40,862 nt of DNA from an uncultured SAR86 cluster bacterium (lineage in GTDB: Bacteria; Pseudomonadota; Gammaproteobacteria; Magnimaribacterales; AG-339-G14), in NCBI GenBank assembly GCA_902526045.1, contig CABZJI010000001.1, forward strand, positions 593,416-634,277, given 5' to 3'. A model generated the notes under the pieces. It was not told where the DNA came from, searched no databases, and saw only the letters and a list, made by a program, of their open reading frames with translations. The translations under genes and the position numbers were made by a program. This document shows, piece after piece, positions 25,282-34,543 of the stretch. Position 1 is the stretch's first letter, and every line of letters begins with the position of its first letter.

Positions 25282-25572
25282 ATGAAATTTAATCCTTTAG
25301 GAGATAGAGTCCTTGTAAAGCGTAGTGATGAAGAAGAAACTACAGCCGGAGGGATCGTTTTACCTGGGAGTGCTGCCGAAAAGCCTTCTCAGGGAGAAAT
25401 TCTAGCAGTTGGCCCTGGAAGAGTTCTTGATTCAGGTGAAACTCAAGGAGTTAGCGTTAAAGTGGGAGATATTATTGTTTTTGGGCAATATGCCGGAAGT
25501 AATACTGTCAAAGTTGATGGTGAAGAGCTTTTGATCTTAAGTGAAAGCGATATTCTCGGCACCATTTCTTAA
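25282..25572 (+). CDS. groES: Co-chaperonin GroES
   Basis: GroES forms the heptameric lid of the GroEL folding chamber. The 96-residue protein is full length, starting [28 protein letters not shown]. The mobile-loop region around residues 17-32 and the C-terminal [16 protein letters not shown] are typical. A strong AAGGAG at 25269-25274 sits 7 bases from the ATG. It is followed 24 bases later by groEL in the universal groES-groEL order. Confidence 0.98.
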   Translation: MKFNPLGDRVLVKRSDEEETTAGGIVLPGSAAEKPSQGEILAVGPGRVLDSGETQGVSVKVGDIIVFGQYAGSNTVKVDGEELLILSESDILGTIS

Positions 25573-25581
25573 TATTATTAA

Positions 25582-27234
<1,653 letters not shown>

Positions 27235-27250
27235 GTTTGAATAATGTTAT

Positions 27251-27283
27251 AAAAATAGGGGCTTAATGCCCCTATTTTTTTTT
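27251..27283 (+). terminator. Rho-independent terminator of groESL
   Basis: A perfect 12-base stem, AAAAATAGGGGC at 27251-27262 paired with 27268-27279, closes a 5-base loop (TTAAT) and runs into a tract of nine T. It lies 17 bases after the groEL stop. Because the A-rich arm mirrors the T tract, it could also work on the other strand, but no minus-strand gene needs it. Confidence 0.92.
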
Positions 27284-27303
27284 AAATGAATTAAAATTTA
27301 AAT

Positions 27304-27450
27304 ATGAAAATCTACTTATTAACTCTATTATTGCCAAATATTTTGATTGCACACTCATTTGGTAATATTTTTCATTTTCACATGGAAAGTTTATTTATTT
27401 TATTTATGACATTAATATTTATTCGATTACTTTGGAGGAAGATTAAATGA
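27304..27450 (+). CDS. Small membrane protein (48 residues) leading the NiSOD operon
   Basis: This is a short gene that length filters would miss. The frame runs from ATG 27304 to TGA 27448-27450, and its stop overlaps the sodN start (ATGA). The product begins MKIYLLTLLLPNILIAHSFG, a plausible secretion signal with a cleavage site near IAHS. A His-containing stretch (IFHFHMES) follows, then a transmembrane helix and a basic end (RLLWRKIK). If the signal is cut, a short peptide with an N-terminal His remains outside the membrane. I do not recognise the family. The sodN Shine-Dalgarno sequence lies within its last codons, which supports coupled translation. Confidence 0.6.
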   Translation: MKIYLLTLLLPNILIAHSFGNIFHFHMESLFILFMTLIFIRLLWRKIK

Positions 27451-27911
27451 AATTTGATGAAGTTTTCGCACATTGCGACATCCCTTGCAAAATTTATGAT
27501 CCAATTATTATTCAAGTTGCAGCTTTGAGCGTAGTAAGAATTTTGGATATTATCAATGAGACATCCCATGAAGAAGAAAAATCTAATATTTCCGAAATTT
27601 CAAGACTAACCGCTGAAAAAGAAAAACAAGCTAGCATTGTCAAAGATGAGGTAAGAATCATCTGGGGAGACTATTTTAAAGAACCCCAGATTAATTCATT
27701 TCCTAAAATTCATGACTTGGTACATCGGATTATGCTTCAAGGATCTAAGTGCAAACAAGGCATTGATAGAAAAAATGGAGAAATTTTGGTGGATTTAGTA
27801 AATGAATTCAGCGAAATTTTCTGGGCAACTAAAGATATTAAAACCAAAAGCGTGAAGGCTCCATATCCTCCTTCATTAAATATGATATATCCAGATCTTG
27901 ATAATGTCTGA
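27447..27911 (+). CDS. sodN: Nickel superoxide dismutase SodN precursor
   Basis: NiSOD converts superoxide to oxygen and hydrogen peroxide with a nickel ion held by an N-terminal hook. The 154-residue product has HCDIPCKIYDP at 9-19, so after removal of the leader MKFDEVFA the mature enzyme begins with His1-Cys2-x-x-Pro5-Cys6-x-x-Tyr9, the full nickel-hook signature. The rest is a helical domain with no other metal motif. GGAGG at 27434-27438, 8 bases before the ATG, is a strong ribosome site. sodX, the likely leader peptidase, follows. No iron or manganese SOD gene is seen in the window. NiSOD is frequent in marine bacteria from iron-poor water. Confidence 0.96.
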   Translation: MKFDEVFAHCDIPCKIYDPIIIQVAALSVVRILDIINETSHEEEKSNISEISRLTAEKEKQASIVKDEVRIIWGDYFKEPQINSFPKIHDLVHRIMLQGSKCKQGIDRKNGEILVDLVNEFSEIFWATKDIKTKSVKAPYPPSLNMIYPDLDNV

Positions 27912-28176
27912 TATTTTTTCCGTCTCAGGAAATAGCATGAATCCAATCTTGAAGGATGGAGATAAAGTTACTTGCTTAAAAACTACTGATATAAATGAAG
28001 GTGACCTGGTTATCTTAGATGTTAAGCCCTACGGTAAGATTATTAAGAAAGTTAAATGGATTAATGAAAAAGAATTAAGAGTAGAGGGAGCAAATCCAAG
28101 ATGCTATTCATCGTCCTGCGACTTCAATCATTCCTTATCATCAATAATTGGAAAGGCGGAGAAGATTCTTATTTAG
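27904..28176 (+). CDS. sodX: NiSOD maturation protease SodX (S26 family)
   Basis: SodX-type proteins are small signal-peptidase-like enzymes thought to remove the SodN leader so that nickel can bind the new N-terminus. The product has the catalytic serine in SGNSMNPIL (Ser11) and a candidate general-base lysine in GKIIKKVKW (Lys48 or Lys49), the S26 Ser-Lys layout. No transmembrane segment is present, in keeping with a cytoplasmic enzyme. I chose ATG 27904 (90 residues), which overlaps the sodN end by 8 bases; TTG 27898 would add two residues. Confidence 0.9.
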   Translation: MSDIFSVSGNSMNPILKDGDKVTCLKTTDINEGDLVILDVKPYGKIIKKVKWINEKELRVEGANPRCYSSSCDFNHSLSSIIGKAEKILI

Positions 28177-28218
28177 ATTTGCAAAATTAAAACTTTTTTG
28201 GTTTCTTATTTTTTTAAA

Positions 28219-28247
28219 TTAAAAGTTATTGATATTCAATCTATAAT
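28219..28247 (+). promoter_or_regulatory. Candidate promoter for the urate-oxidase-domain gene
   Basis: A perfect TATAAT at 28242-28247 follows TTAAAA at 28219-28224 with a 17-base spacer. Transcription would start near 28254, upstream of ATG 28266 but downstream of an alternative TTG at 28248, which favours the ATG. No clear terminator for the NiSOD operon is seen in 28177-28218. Confidence 0.45.
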
Positions 28248-28265
28248 TTGTTTTGGGTACAGATT

Positions 28266-28928
28266 ATGGAAGAATTATTTATTTACAATGTTCTTATTAG
28301 ATGGGGGCACGTTCTTTTTGGAATAGTTTGGATAGGATTACTCTACTATTTCAACTTCGTCCAGACAGAATACGTCAAGATTGCAGATCCAGATGCTAAA
28401 TCCGATGTAATGAAGAAACTAGCACCTAATGCTTTATGGTGGTTTCGATGGGCAGCTTTCTTTACCTTTCTTACAGGATTAATTCTTCTTTACTTTTTAC
28501 AGGTTTTAGCAACTACAGAGATCATTATTGGATCAATAATGGGAACTTTAATGATGCTTAATGTCTGGGGTATCATTTGGAGAAATCAAAAAATTGTTAT
28601 AGGTCTTAAAGAAGGCGATGCTGTTGCTGCAGGGGCAAAAGCTGGCTTAGCTTCCAGAACAAATACTTTATTCTCCCTTCCGATGTTGTACTTTATGATT
28701 TCTTCTGCTCACAGTCCAATAAAATCATATTTTATGGGAACGCCTGCTACTGGCACAGATCCCGGATATTTAGGTCTAGATTTTCTAATTATTTGCTTAG
28801 TGATTGCCTTGATTGAACTCAATGCAATTTATGGAAAGATGTATCCAGTTATAGCTTCGGTAAGAAGCGTTATTACTTCAAGCCTTTTGCTAACAGTAGT
28901 TTTCTCTGGCTTAGCTTTCTATATTTAA
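28266..28928 (+). CDS. PuuD-like (urate oxidase N-terminal type) membrane protein without cytochrome c
   Basis: The 220-residue protein looks like the membrane domain found at the N-terminus of PuuD-type urate hydroxylases (Urate_ox_N). RWGHVLFGIVWIGLLYYFNF opens the first helix, followed by LWWFRWAAFFTFLTG, NVWGIIWRNQKIVI and SRTNTLFSLPMLYFM; six to seven hydrophobic segments are visible. Full PuuD carries a C-terminal cytochrome c domain with a CxxCH motif, and none is present here. No purine catabolism gene is adjacent. A urate role is therefore uncertain and another redox or membrane function is possible. It converges on the CorB-like gene, leaving 5 bases. Confidence 0.7.
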   Translation: MEELFIYNVLIRWGHVLFGIVWIGLLYYFNFVQTEYVKIADPDAKSDVMKKLAPNALWWFRWAAFFTFLTGLILLYFLQVLATTEIIIGSIMGTLMMLNVWGIIWRNQKIVIGLKEGDAVAAGAKAGLASRTNTLFSLPMLYFMISSAHSPIKSYFMGTPATGTDPGYLGLDFLIICLVIALIELNAIYGKMYPVIASVRSVITSSLLLTVVFSGLAFYI

Positions 28929-28933
28929 CTTAC

Positions 28934-30202
28934 TTAATTCTCTACTTCAGTAGTTTTAAGCAGCCTAGCTATTTTTATCATGTTATTTCTCACTAATACC
29001 GTCTCAATAATTGTATCTTGAATGTTAATACTGACATTAGCTTCTGGGATTGTTCCTATCTGTTCTAAAATAAGACCATTGAGAGTTCTCGGACCATTTA
29101 AAGGTAAATCACATTCTAGTTTTCTGTTAATTTCTCTGATTGGAATACTTGCATCAATTAAAAAAGATCCATCTCTTTGCTCCATTATTTCAAATTTAGA
29201 ATCATCATTATTCTTGGCAAGTTCCCCAACAATTTCTCCCAAAATGTCCTCCAGCGAGAGCAATCCTTTAACAGAGCCATATTCATCGATAACAATTCCA
29301 ACCCTTTTTCTTTCTTTTTGAAAATTAAATAATTGTTGACTTAATGAAGTATTTTCTGGGATGAAGTAAGCATCATCTGATACCTCAACTAAGTTGTCTA
29401 GGTCTTTAACCTCCTGAGATAAAAAGTTTGTTATTCCATAAAGATCAATCATTCCCCTTAATTCGTCCAAATTTTGATCAAAAATTGGTAAAAAATCGAC
29501 CTGATTTTTTTGAAGTTGCTCTAGTATCTCATCAAAATCATCGCTCAAATCAATACCAATGATCTCTGATCTTTGAGTCATTACTTCTTCTATAGAAATT
29601 TTATCGAGCTCTAAAATACTTAAGAGCATATCTTGATACCTTGCTGGGATTAAATCACCTGATGTCTCCAAAATAGCTTTAAGCTCCTCTGGAGAGACAT
29701 CTTCGCTCTCATTCTCAGTTTTATTGATTCCTAGAAATTTTAATAGAAAATTTGAAAAATAATTGATAACAGAAACAAGAGGAAAAAGAAGTTTCTGTAA
29801 AATCTTCAGAGGAAGAGATGAGAAAAAAGCTAATGGTTCTGGTTTGATCGCCGCAAAAGTTTTTGGAGTAACTTCTGAAAAAATTAAAATTACGATTGTA
29901 AGAAGAATTGATCCAATTAATACACCCACATCACCATATAACTTTATGAATAATATTGTGGTTAAAGCAGATGCAAGTATGTTGACAAAGTTGTTTCCTA
30001 TCAAGATTATTCCTAATAGTCTATCCGGCCTCCTTAATAGTTTTTCTATTCTTATCGCGGATTTATTCTTTTCCCTTGCTAAATATTTCAACCTGTACCT
30101 GTTAATGGCCATCATGCTAGTCTCTGAGCCAGAGAAAAAAGCAGATAATATAAGCAAGATAAAAATACTAGCCAAGAGAAGCCAGATAGGGAGATCGTTC
30201 AA
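28934..30202 (-). CDS. CNNM/CorB-HlyC family transporter-like protein
   Basis: The 422-residue protein has an N-terminal CNNM (DUF21) membrane domain with about four helices; it contains FFSGSETSMMAINRYRL and IILIGNNFVNILASAL. A pair of CBS domains follows (about 200-325, including VMTQRSEIIGIDL and GIVIDEYGSVKGLLSLEDILGEIVGEL), then a CorC_HlyC domain. Bacterial homologues include CorB/YfjD and are linked to magnesium export or tolerance. The only plausible start is TTG at 30202, since a stop lies two codons upstream in frame. In E. coli a yfjD homologue also lies near the ffh-rpsP region, so divergence from rpsP here echoes a known neighbourhood. Confidence 0.88.
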   Translation of the reverse strand: MNDLPIWLLLASIFILLILSAFFSGSETSMMAINRYRLKYLAREKNKSAIRIEKLLRRPDRLLGIILIGNNFVNILASALTTILFIKLYGDVGVLIGSILLTIVILIFSEVTPKTFAAIKPEPLAFFSSLPLKILQKLLFPLVSVINYFSNFLLKFLGINKTENESEDVSPEELKAILETSGDLIPARYQDMLLSILELDKISIEEVMTQRSEIIGIDLSDDFDEILEQLQKNQVDFLPIFDQNLDELRGMIDLYGITNFLSQEVKDLDNLVEVSDDAYFIPENTSLSQQLFNFQKERKRVGIVIDEYGSVKGLLSLEDILGEIVGELAKNNDDSKFEIMEQRDGSFLIDASIPIREINRKLECDLPLNGPRTLNGLILEQIGTIPEANVSINIQDTIIETVLVRNNMIKIARLLKTTEVEN

Positions 30203-30249
30203 TATTTAATGTATGTGGTTAATTATTCTTAAATTATAGAATGTTTTCC

Positions 30250-30277
30250 TTGAATAGATAAATATTTAACTTAGAAT
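30250..30277 (+). promoter_or_regulatory. Promoter for rpsP-rimM-trmD-rplS
   Basis: TTGAAT at 30250-30255 and TAGAAT at 30272-30277 are separated by 16 bases. Transcription would start near 30284, giving a leader of about 15 bases before the rpsP ATG at 30299. There is no Shine-Dalgarno sequence in that leader. Confidence 0.55.
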
Positions 30278-30298
30278 AGCTTTTTTATTTTTTAGCAA

Positions 30299-31276
30299 AT
30301 GGTAACAATCAGATTATCCAGAAGTGGGGCAAAGAAAAAGCCTTTCTATCATTTCACTGTAACAGATTCTAGAAGGCCTAGAGACAGCGGTTATATTGAG
30401 AGGTTAGGTTTTTTTAATCCATTTGCATCTGGTCAGGAAATACGCCTCAAAATTGATCATGAGAGACTTGAATATTGGCTCAGCAAAGGAGCACAAACAT
30501 CGGACAAAGTAACTAATCTTGTTAAAGAATCAAAAATGACTCCAGATGAACTTTCCAAGCTTCAAGATAAAAAGGACACAAGAATAGAAAAGAAGATTGC
30601 AAAAAAAGCAGAACAAAATAAAATTGACAACTCGTCAGGTCAATCAAGTAATGAAAATTCAGAAGTAGATGTTACGGAAGGAGAAAAAATAAATATAAAG
30701 GCTGTAAATATGGAAGACGGTAAAAATATCATCGAAGAGGGTATAGAAGGAGTTGGCGACATTGCTAAAGAAGTCATCAAAGGAGCTGCTGAAGTTGCTG
30801 GAGAAGGCGTAGAAGCTGTTGTTGAAACAGCTGGAGCTGCTGCTGAAGGGGTTGTCGATACTGCTAAGGAAGTTATCGAAGCAGTTGGTAATACTATTGA
30901 TGCCGCTGTTGATGGAGTAACTGAAGTTGCAAGCGAGGTTTCTGAAGCAGCCAGCGAAGTTGCAGATACTGTCATGGACGGCGATGCGAAGGGTGCCGCT
31001 AAGGAAGCCGCTGAGGGTGTTACCGAGGTTGCAGGTGCCGCAGTTGATGCTTTAACAGATAATGCATCAGAAGTAGTTGAAAGTGCTGCAGAAATAGTGG
31101 ATGAATCAGCTGAGGCAGTTGTTTTTACTACAAAAGAGGTTGTAGAAGGCGCTGGAGAAGTTGTTGAAGAAGCTGTTGAAGCGGTAAGCGAAACAGTTGA
31201 AGCTGCCGTAGATGAAGTTTCAAATGTTGTTGAATCCATTAAGGATGCTGTTACAGGCGAAGAAGACGTTAAATAG
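30299..31276 (+). CDS. rpsP: 30S ribosomal protein S16 with a long acidic C-terminal extension
   Basis: Residues 1-80 are an ordinary S16, a 30S assembly protein: [17 protein letters not shown] at the start, then [15 protein letters not shown] and [12 protein letters not shown]16 is normally about 80-90 residues; here the frame continues to 325. Residues 81-108 form a lysine-rich linker, 109-122 a polar Ser/Asn spacer, and 123-325 an Ala-Val-Glu-rich tail with 54 acidic and 11 basic residues by my count. The tail has no Cys, His, Trp or Tyr and a single Phe. rimM begins 21 bases later, so the normal rpsP-rimM-trmD-rplS order is kept. No frameshift or internal stop is visible, and the tail appears to be a true fusion. 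Confidence 0.95.
   Translation: MVTIRLSRSGAKKKPFYHFTVTDSRRPRDSGYIERLGFFNPFASGQEIRLKIDHERLEYWLSKGAQTSDKVTNLVKESKMTPDELSKLQDKKDTRIEKKIAKKAEQNKIDNSSGQSSNENSEVDVTEGEKINIKAVNMEDGKNIIEEGIEGVGDIAKEVIKGAAEVAGEGVEAVVETAGAAAEGVVDTAKEVIEAVGNTIDAAVDGVTEVASEVSEAASEVADTVMDGDAKGAAKEAAEGVTEVAGAAVDALTDNASEVVESAAEIVDESAEAVVFTTKEVVEGAGEVVEEAVEAVSETVEAAVDEVSNVVESIKDAVTGEEDVK
30623..31273 (+). repeat. Degenerate repeats coding the acidic tail of S16
   Basis: This part of rpsP encodes recurring units of the type (I/T)(A/T)KEV(I/V) followed by Ala/Gly/Glu/Val, at residues 155, 188 and 277. The first two are 33 residues apart, which is three 11-residue turns. Spacing and composition suggest long amphipathic helix, like LEA-type or synuclein-type 11-residue repeats (by pattern only). 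The DNA is richer in GCT, GAA and GTT codons and in G+C than the surrounding genes. Confidence 0.65.
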
Positions 31277-31297
31277 CATTTATAGTTTATTAATGAA

Positions 31298-31801
31298 ATG
31301 GGATTTGCTGATAAAGTGAATCTCATCTTGATTGGTAGGCTTGGAAAACCGGTAGGTTTGAAAGGTCATCTCAATCTAATAGCCCATTCTGATAGTCCAT
31401 CTGGTCTTTCAATTTACAGAGAGTTCTTTTTAGATGATGAGGGTAATAAAAAATTAATCCTAGACAAAATTTCAGCATCTGGAAAAAAAACCTTGATTAA
31501 GTTTGATTCCATAAACTCGATGTCCGAAGCGGAAAAACTTAAAAATCTCGATCTTTTTATTGATGAAGATAATCTACCTGATCTTCCATATGGAAAATTT
31601 TATTGGAAAGATCTTATTGGAAAAAAAGTGATTAGTTTAGATAGTAATTATGAAGGATACGTAAAAGAAATAATGCCTACGGGAGCAAATGATGTTCTTG
31701 TTTGTGAGATTAATGACAAAGAAGTTTTAATTCCTTTGATAATTGACAAGTTTGTAATTGAAATTGGTGAACATATAATAGTGGATTGGGAAATTGACTA
31801 A
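31298..31801 (+). CDS. rimM: Ribosome maturation factor RimM
   Basis: RimM helps assemble the 30S head and binds S19. The 167-residue protein has the N-terminal RimM motif ILIGRLGKPVGLKGHLNL and the C-terminal PRC-barrel-like domain beginning near FYWKDLIGKKVIS, with GANDVLVCE and EVLIPLI. The ATG at 31298 is chosen; GTG 31316 is a possible shorter start. The gene lies 21 bases after the stop of the extended rpsP and overlaps trmD by 8 bases. Confidence 0.95.
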   Translation: MGFADKVNLILIGRLGKPVGLKGHLNLIAHSDSPSGLSIYREFFLDDEGNKKLILDKISASGKKTLIKFDSINSMSEAEKLKNLDLFIDEDNLPDLPYGKFYWKDLIGKKVISLDSNYEGYVKEIMPTGANDVLVCEINDKEVLIPLIIDKFVIEIGEHIIVDWEID

Positions 31802-32585
31802 GAAATATGCTTTTATTTCTGTCTTCCCAGAAATTTTTGTTCCATTTTCTCAGTCTGGGATTGTAAAAAAAGCTACAGATTCAGGATTAATTCAAATCAA
31901 AAGTTTTAACCCAAGAGATTTTTTAAATAATAAAGACAGAATAGACGATAAGGTTTACGGGGGAGGACCAGGAATGGTATTCAAATCAGAACCGATACAA
32001 AAATGCATTAATCATACTAAAGATACTTTTTCTGGCTCGTCAAAAGTGATCCATTTATCAGCATCTGGAGAAACCTTTACGGCTCAGACAGCTAGAGAGC
32101 TTTCTAAAGAAGATTCACTAATATTTTTATCATCGCGTTACGAGGGACTGGATCAGCGTCTCATAGATGCAGAAGTTGATAAGGAGATTAGCATTGGAGA
32201 TTATGTATTAACAGGAGGTGAAATTCCTTCTATGGTTCTCTTAGAGGCCATTATCAGATTTATTGATGGCGCGGTTGGCGATGAAGAGTCTGTGAAAAAT
32301 GATTCCTTTGAGAACGCACTTTTGGAGCATCCTCAATACACCAGGCCAGAAAAAAACGAACTTGGAGAAGTTCCTGAAACCCTACTGTCAGGAAATCATG
32401 ACCAAATTGAGAAATGGAAAAGAAAACATTCACTCGGAAAGACTTTTATAAGAAGGCAAGACCTTATTAGACAACATGATCTAAACCAGGAAGACATAGA
32501 TCAAATAAAAGAATTTCTTAGTGACCTTGGCTATGAATCTGATAAAATTGCCGAGCTTTTAAGCATATTTAATAATGAAAACTAA
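31794..32585 (+). CDS. trmD: tRNA (guanine-N1-)-methyltransferase TrmD
   Basis: TrmD methylates G37 of certain tRNAs, next to the anticodon, and prevents frameshifting. It belongs to the SPOUT family with a trefoil-knot SAM site. The 263-residue product has the conserved YGGGPGMV, the knot motif SRYEGLDQR and the SAM-binding [14 protein letters not shown]. The C-terminal domain contains HPQYTRP and [12 protein letters not shown]. The start is TTG at 31794 inside the end of rimM; the end overlaps rplS by 11 bases. Length matches the family (E. coli 255). Confidence 0.97.
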   Translation: MTKKYAFISVFPEIFVPFSQSGIVKKATDSGLIQIKSFNPRDFLNNKDRIDDKVYGGGPGMVFKSEPIQKCINHTKDTFSGSSKVIHLSASGETFTAQTARELSKEDSLIFLSSRYEGLDQRLIDAEVDKEISIGDYVLTGGEIPSMVLLEAIIRFIDGAVGDEESVKNDSFENALLEHPQYTRPEKNELGEVPETLLSGNHDQIEKWKRKHSLGKTFIRRQDLIRQHDLNQEDIDQIKEFLSDLGYESDKIAELLSIFNNEN

Positions 32586-32925
32586 AAAGTCAGTACAAAT
32601 AGTCGAAAACGCTCAATTAAAAGAGAACCTACCTGGATTCAATCAGGGAGATACCGTTCTAGTACAGGTTATTGTTAAAGAAGGGTCAAGGGAAAGAACA
32701 CAACCTTTTGAAGGGGTAGTGATCGGTAGAAAAAATAGGGGTTTAAACTCATCATTTACTGTGAGGAAAATCTCAAGTGGTATTGGTGTTGAAAGAACCT
32801 TTCAAATGCATAGTCCTTTGATTAAGTCCGTTGAATTGAAAAGAAAGGGTAAAGTTAGACAGTCAAAACTTTACTATCTTAGAGAAAGATCTGGAAGGTC
32901 AGCAAGAATTCAAGAAAAAATCTAA
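32575..32925 (+). CDS. rplS: 50S ribosomal protein L19
   Basis: L19 lies at the 30S-50S interface. The 116-residue protein has the typical [28 protein letters not shown] and ERTFQMHSP segments and ends with [19 protein letters not shown]. It is full length, starts within the 3' end of trmD (11-base overlap) and closes the rpsP-rimM-trmD-rplS operon. I see no clear hairpin terminator in the 12 bases before xerD, so transcription may continue. Confidence 0.98.
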   Translation: MKTKKSVQIVENAQLKENLPGFNQGDTVLVQVIVKEGSRERTQPFEGVVIGRKNRGLNSSFTVRKISSGIGVERTFQMHSPLIKSVELKRKGKVRQSKLYYLRERSGRSARIQEKI

Positions 32926-32937
32926 TCTCTCGTTCTC

Positions 32938-33834
32938 ATGGGAGAAAATAGTTTACACATAGAAAGTTTTATAGATTCCCTATGGATCGAAAAAGGACTA
33001 TCTAAAAATTCATTGGACTCCTACTCAAGAGATCTGAATCTTTTTTTGAAATATTTAGATAAATCAAAAATTGAATTTACCGATGTTACCAGAGCAGAAA
33101 TAATGGAATTTATGTCTTTTAGGTTTTCAAAAGGCTTATCAGCTAAAACCGTATCAAGAAATTTGTCTGTTATAAAAGCTTTTTTTGATTATCTTGAATC
33201 AAGAAATTTAATTCAAAGTAATCCTGCAAAAGATATAGAAAGTCCAAAATTACCCAGAAAACTGCCTAATACGTTAACTGAGGTACAAATTAATGATCTT
33301 CTTGATGCCCCTGACGAAAAAACAAACTTAGGTTTTAGAGATAAAACAATGATTGAAGCTTTATACTCTTGCGGTATGCGTGTGTCGGAACTTCTTAATC
33401 TTAAACTGAGTGATATAAATTTTAATCAAGGAGTAATTAGAATACTTGGAAAGGGCTCTAAAGAAAGAATAGTGCCAATAGGGGAGGAGCTTATCAGCCT
33501 ATTAAAAAATTATATTGAGCTAATAAGACCCGAGTTACTTAAAAATGTTACAGAGGATCATTTATTTTTAAACTCTCGTGGAGGAGGAATTACCAGGCAA
33601 GGATTTTGGTTGAGAATTAAGGATTATTGCATGAAGGCAGACATTGATTCATCTAAAATATCACCTCATACTTTACGACATGCTTTTGCGACTCACTTAT
33701 TAAATAATGGAGCTGACTTGAGGGTTGTCCAACTTTTACTTGGACACGCAAGTCTCAATACAACTCAAATCTATACAGAAGTGGCAAATGAAAGACTTAA
33801 GTCTATTCATAAAACTCATCATCCAAGAGGTTAA
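32938..33834 (+). CDS. xerD: Tyrosine recombinase XerD
   Basis: XerD, with XerC, resolves chromosome dimers at dif under FtsK control. The 298-residue length and catalytic positions equal those of E. coli XerD: Arg148 in CGMRVSEL, Lys172 in GKGSKER, His244 and Arg247 in PHTLRHAF, His270 in LLGHASL and Tyr279 in TQIYTEV. The ending ERLKSIHKTHHPRG and the opening SLWIEKGLSKNSL are XerD-like, not XerC-like. dsbC starts immediately after the stop, the classical xerD-dsbC pair. Confidence 0.96.
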   Translation: MGENSLHIESFIDSLWIEKGLSKNSLDSYSRDLNLFLKYLDKSKIEFTDVTRAEIMEFMSFRFSKGLSAKTVSRNLSVIKAFFDYLESRNLIQSNPAKDIESPKLPRKLPNTLTEVQINDLLDAPDEKTNLGFRDKTMIEALYSCGMRVSELLNLKLSDINFNQGVIRILGKGSKERIVPIGEELISLLKNYIELIRPELLKNVTEDHLFLNSRGGGITRQGFWLRIKDYCMKADIDSSKISPHTLRHAFATHLLNNGADLRVVQLLLGHASLNTTQIYTEVANERLKSIHKTHHPRG

Positions 33835-34542
33835 ATGAGATATCTTATTATAACTTCAGTTATTTTTTTTAGTCTTGTTTTAAGTTCTCAAGATAATAGA
33901 TTTCTTGAATCTTTGAATTCCATTTTGCCTTCTAGTTTTGAAATTGAATCGGTTTCTGTCTCCCCGCAAGAAGGTTTTTATGAGGTTAAATTAAGTGATG
34001 GCTCTTTACTCTATGTCTCAAAAGATGGAAAAAGTATTTTCTATGGTGATCTTTTAAGAATCACTGATGATGGCATTTTAAACCTCAGCGATGAGTCAAA
34101 AGCTAAGGCAAGGTTAGATAAAATTCAAGAACTTGATAGAACCACTTTGATTACTTTTAAGGCAAAAAATCTTCTTCATCAAATTTATGTATTTACTGAT
34201 GTAGATTGTGGGTATTGCAGAAAATTTCACAATCAAATTCAAGCATACAACGAACTGGGAATTCAGGTAAATTATCTAGCTTTTCCTAGACAAGGGCTTG
34301 CTTCAGAGGCGGGTCAAAAAATTATATCCGCTTGGTGTTCGGCCGAAAAAAATAAATCTTTGACCTTATTAAAGCAAGGTGAAGATATTGAAATGATTAA
34401 TTGTCTCAATAATCCGGTGGAATCTCATTATATTTTAGGACGTAGTATGGGTGTCCAAGGGACTCCTGCAATTCTTAAAGAAGATGGAACCATTATTCCA
34501 GGATTTATTGAACCAGACAGACTCATAAAATTACTGAATTAG
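33835..34542 (+). CDS. dsbC: Periplasmic disulfide isomerase DsbC
   Basis: DsbC rearranges wrong disulfides in secreted proteins and is kept reduced by DsbD. The 235-residue precursor has a signal peptide ([18 protein letters not shown]), an N-terminal dimerisation domain (about 20-90), and a thioredoxin-fold domain with the active site Cys125-Gly-Tyr-Cys128. The cis-proline loop GVQGTPAIL is present, as are two later cysteines (AWC, INC) that match the structural pair of the family. It directly follows xerD with no spacer. Confidence 0.95.
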   Translation: MRYLIITSVIFFSLVLSSQDNRFLESLNSILPSSFEIESVSVSPQEGFYEVKLSDGSLLYVSKDGKSIFYGDLLRITDDGILNLSDESKAKARLDKIQELDRTTLITFKAKNLLHQIYVFTDVDCGYCRKFHNQIQAYNELGIQVNYLAFPRQGLASEAGQKIISAWCSAEKNKSLTLLKQGEDIEMINCLNNPVESHYILGRSMGVQGTPAILKEDGTIIPGFIEPDRLIKLLN

Positions 34543-34543
34543 A

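Noticed and set aside
27378-27569. Minus-strand open frame opposite the small leader gene and sodN
   Set aside because: It is antisense to the nickel-hook codons and has no ribosome site; both plus-strand frames are better supported.
28185-28218. Possible terminator after sodX in the A- and T-rich spacer
   Set aside because: Only a 4-base AAAC/GTTT pairing is present before the T run, which is not convincing.
29763-30209. Plus-strand open frame opposite the CorB-like gene
   Set aside because: It is a shadow of the conserved membrane domain on the other strand; no ribosome site or family match.
30640-31326. Long minus-strand open frame of 228 codons opposite the S16 tail
   Set aside because: It is a mirror of the Ala/Val/Glu repeats, giving a low-complexity Ser/Thr/Ala product with no recognisable domain; the plus frame continues S16 directly.
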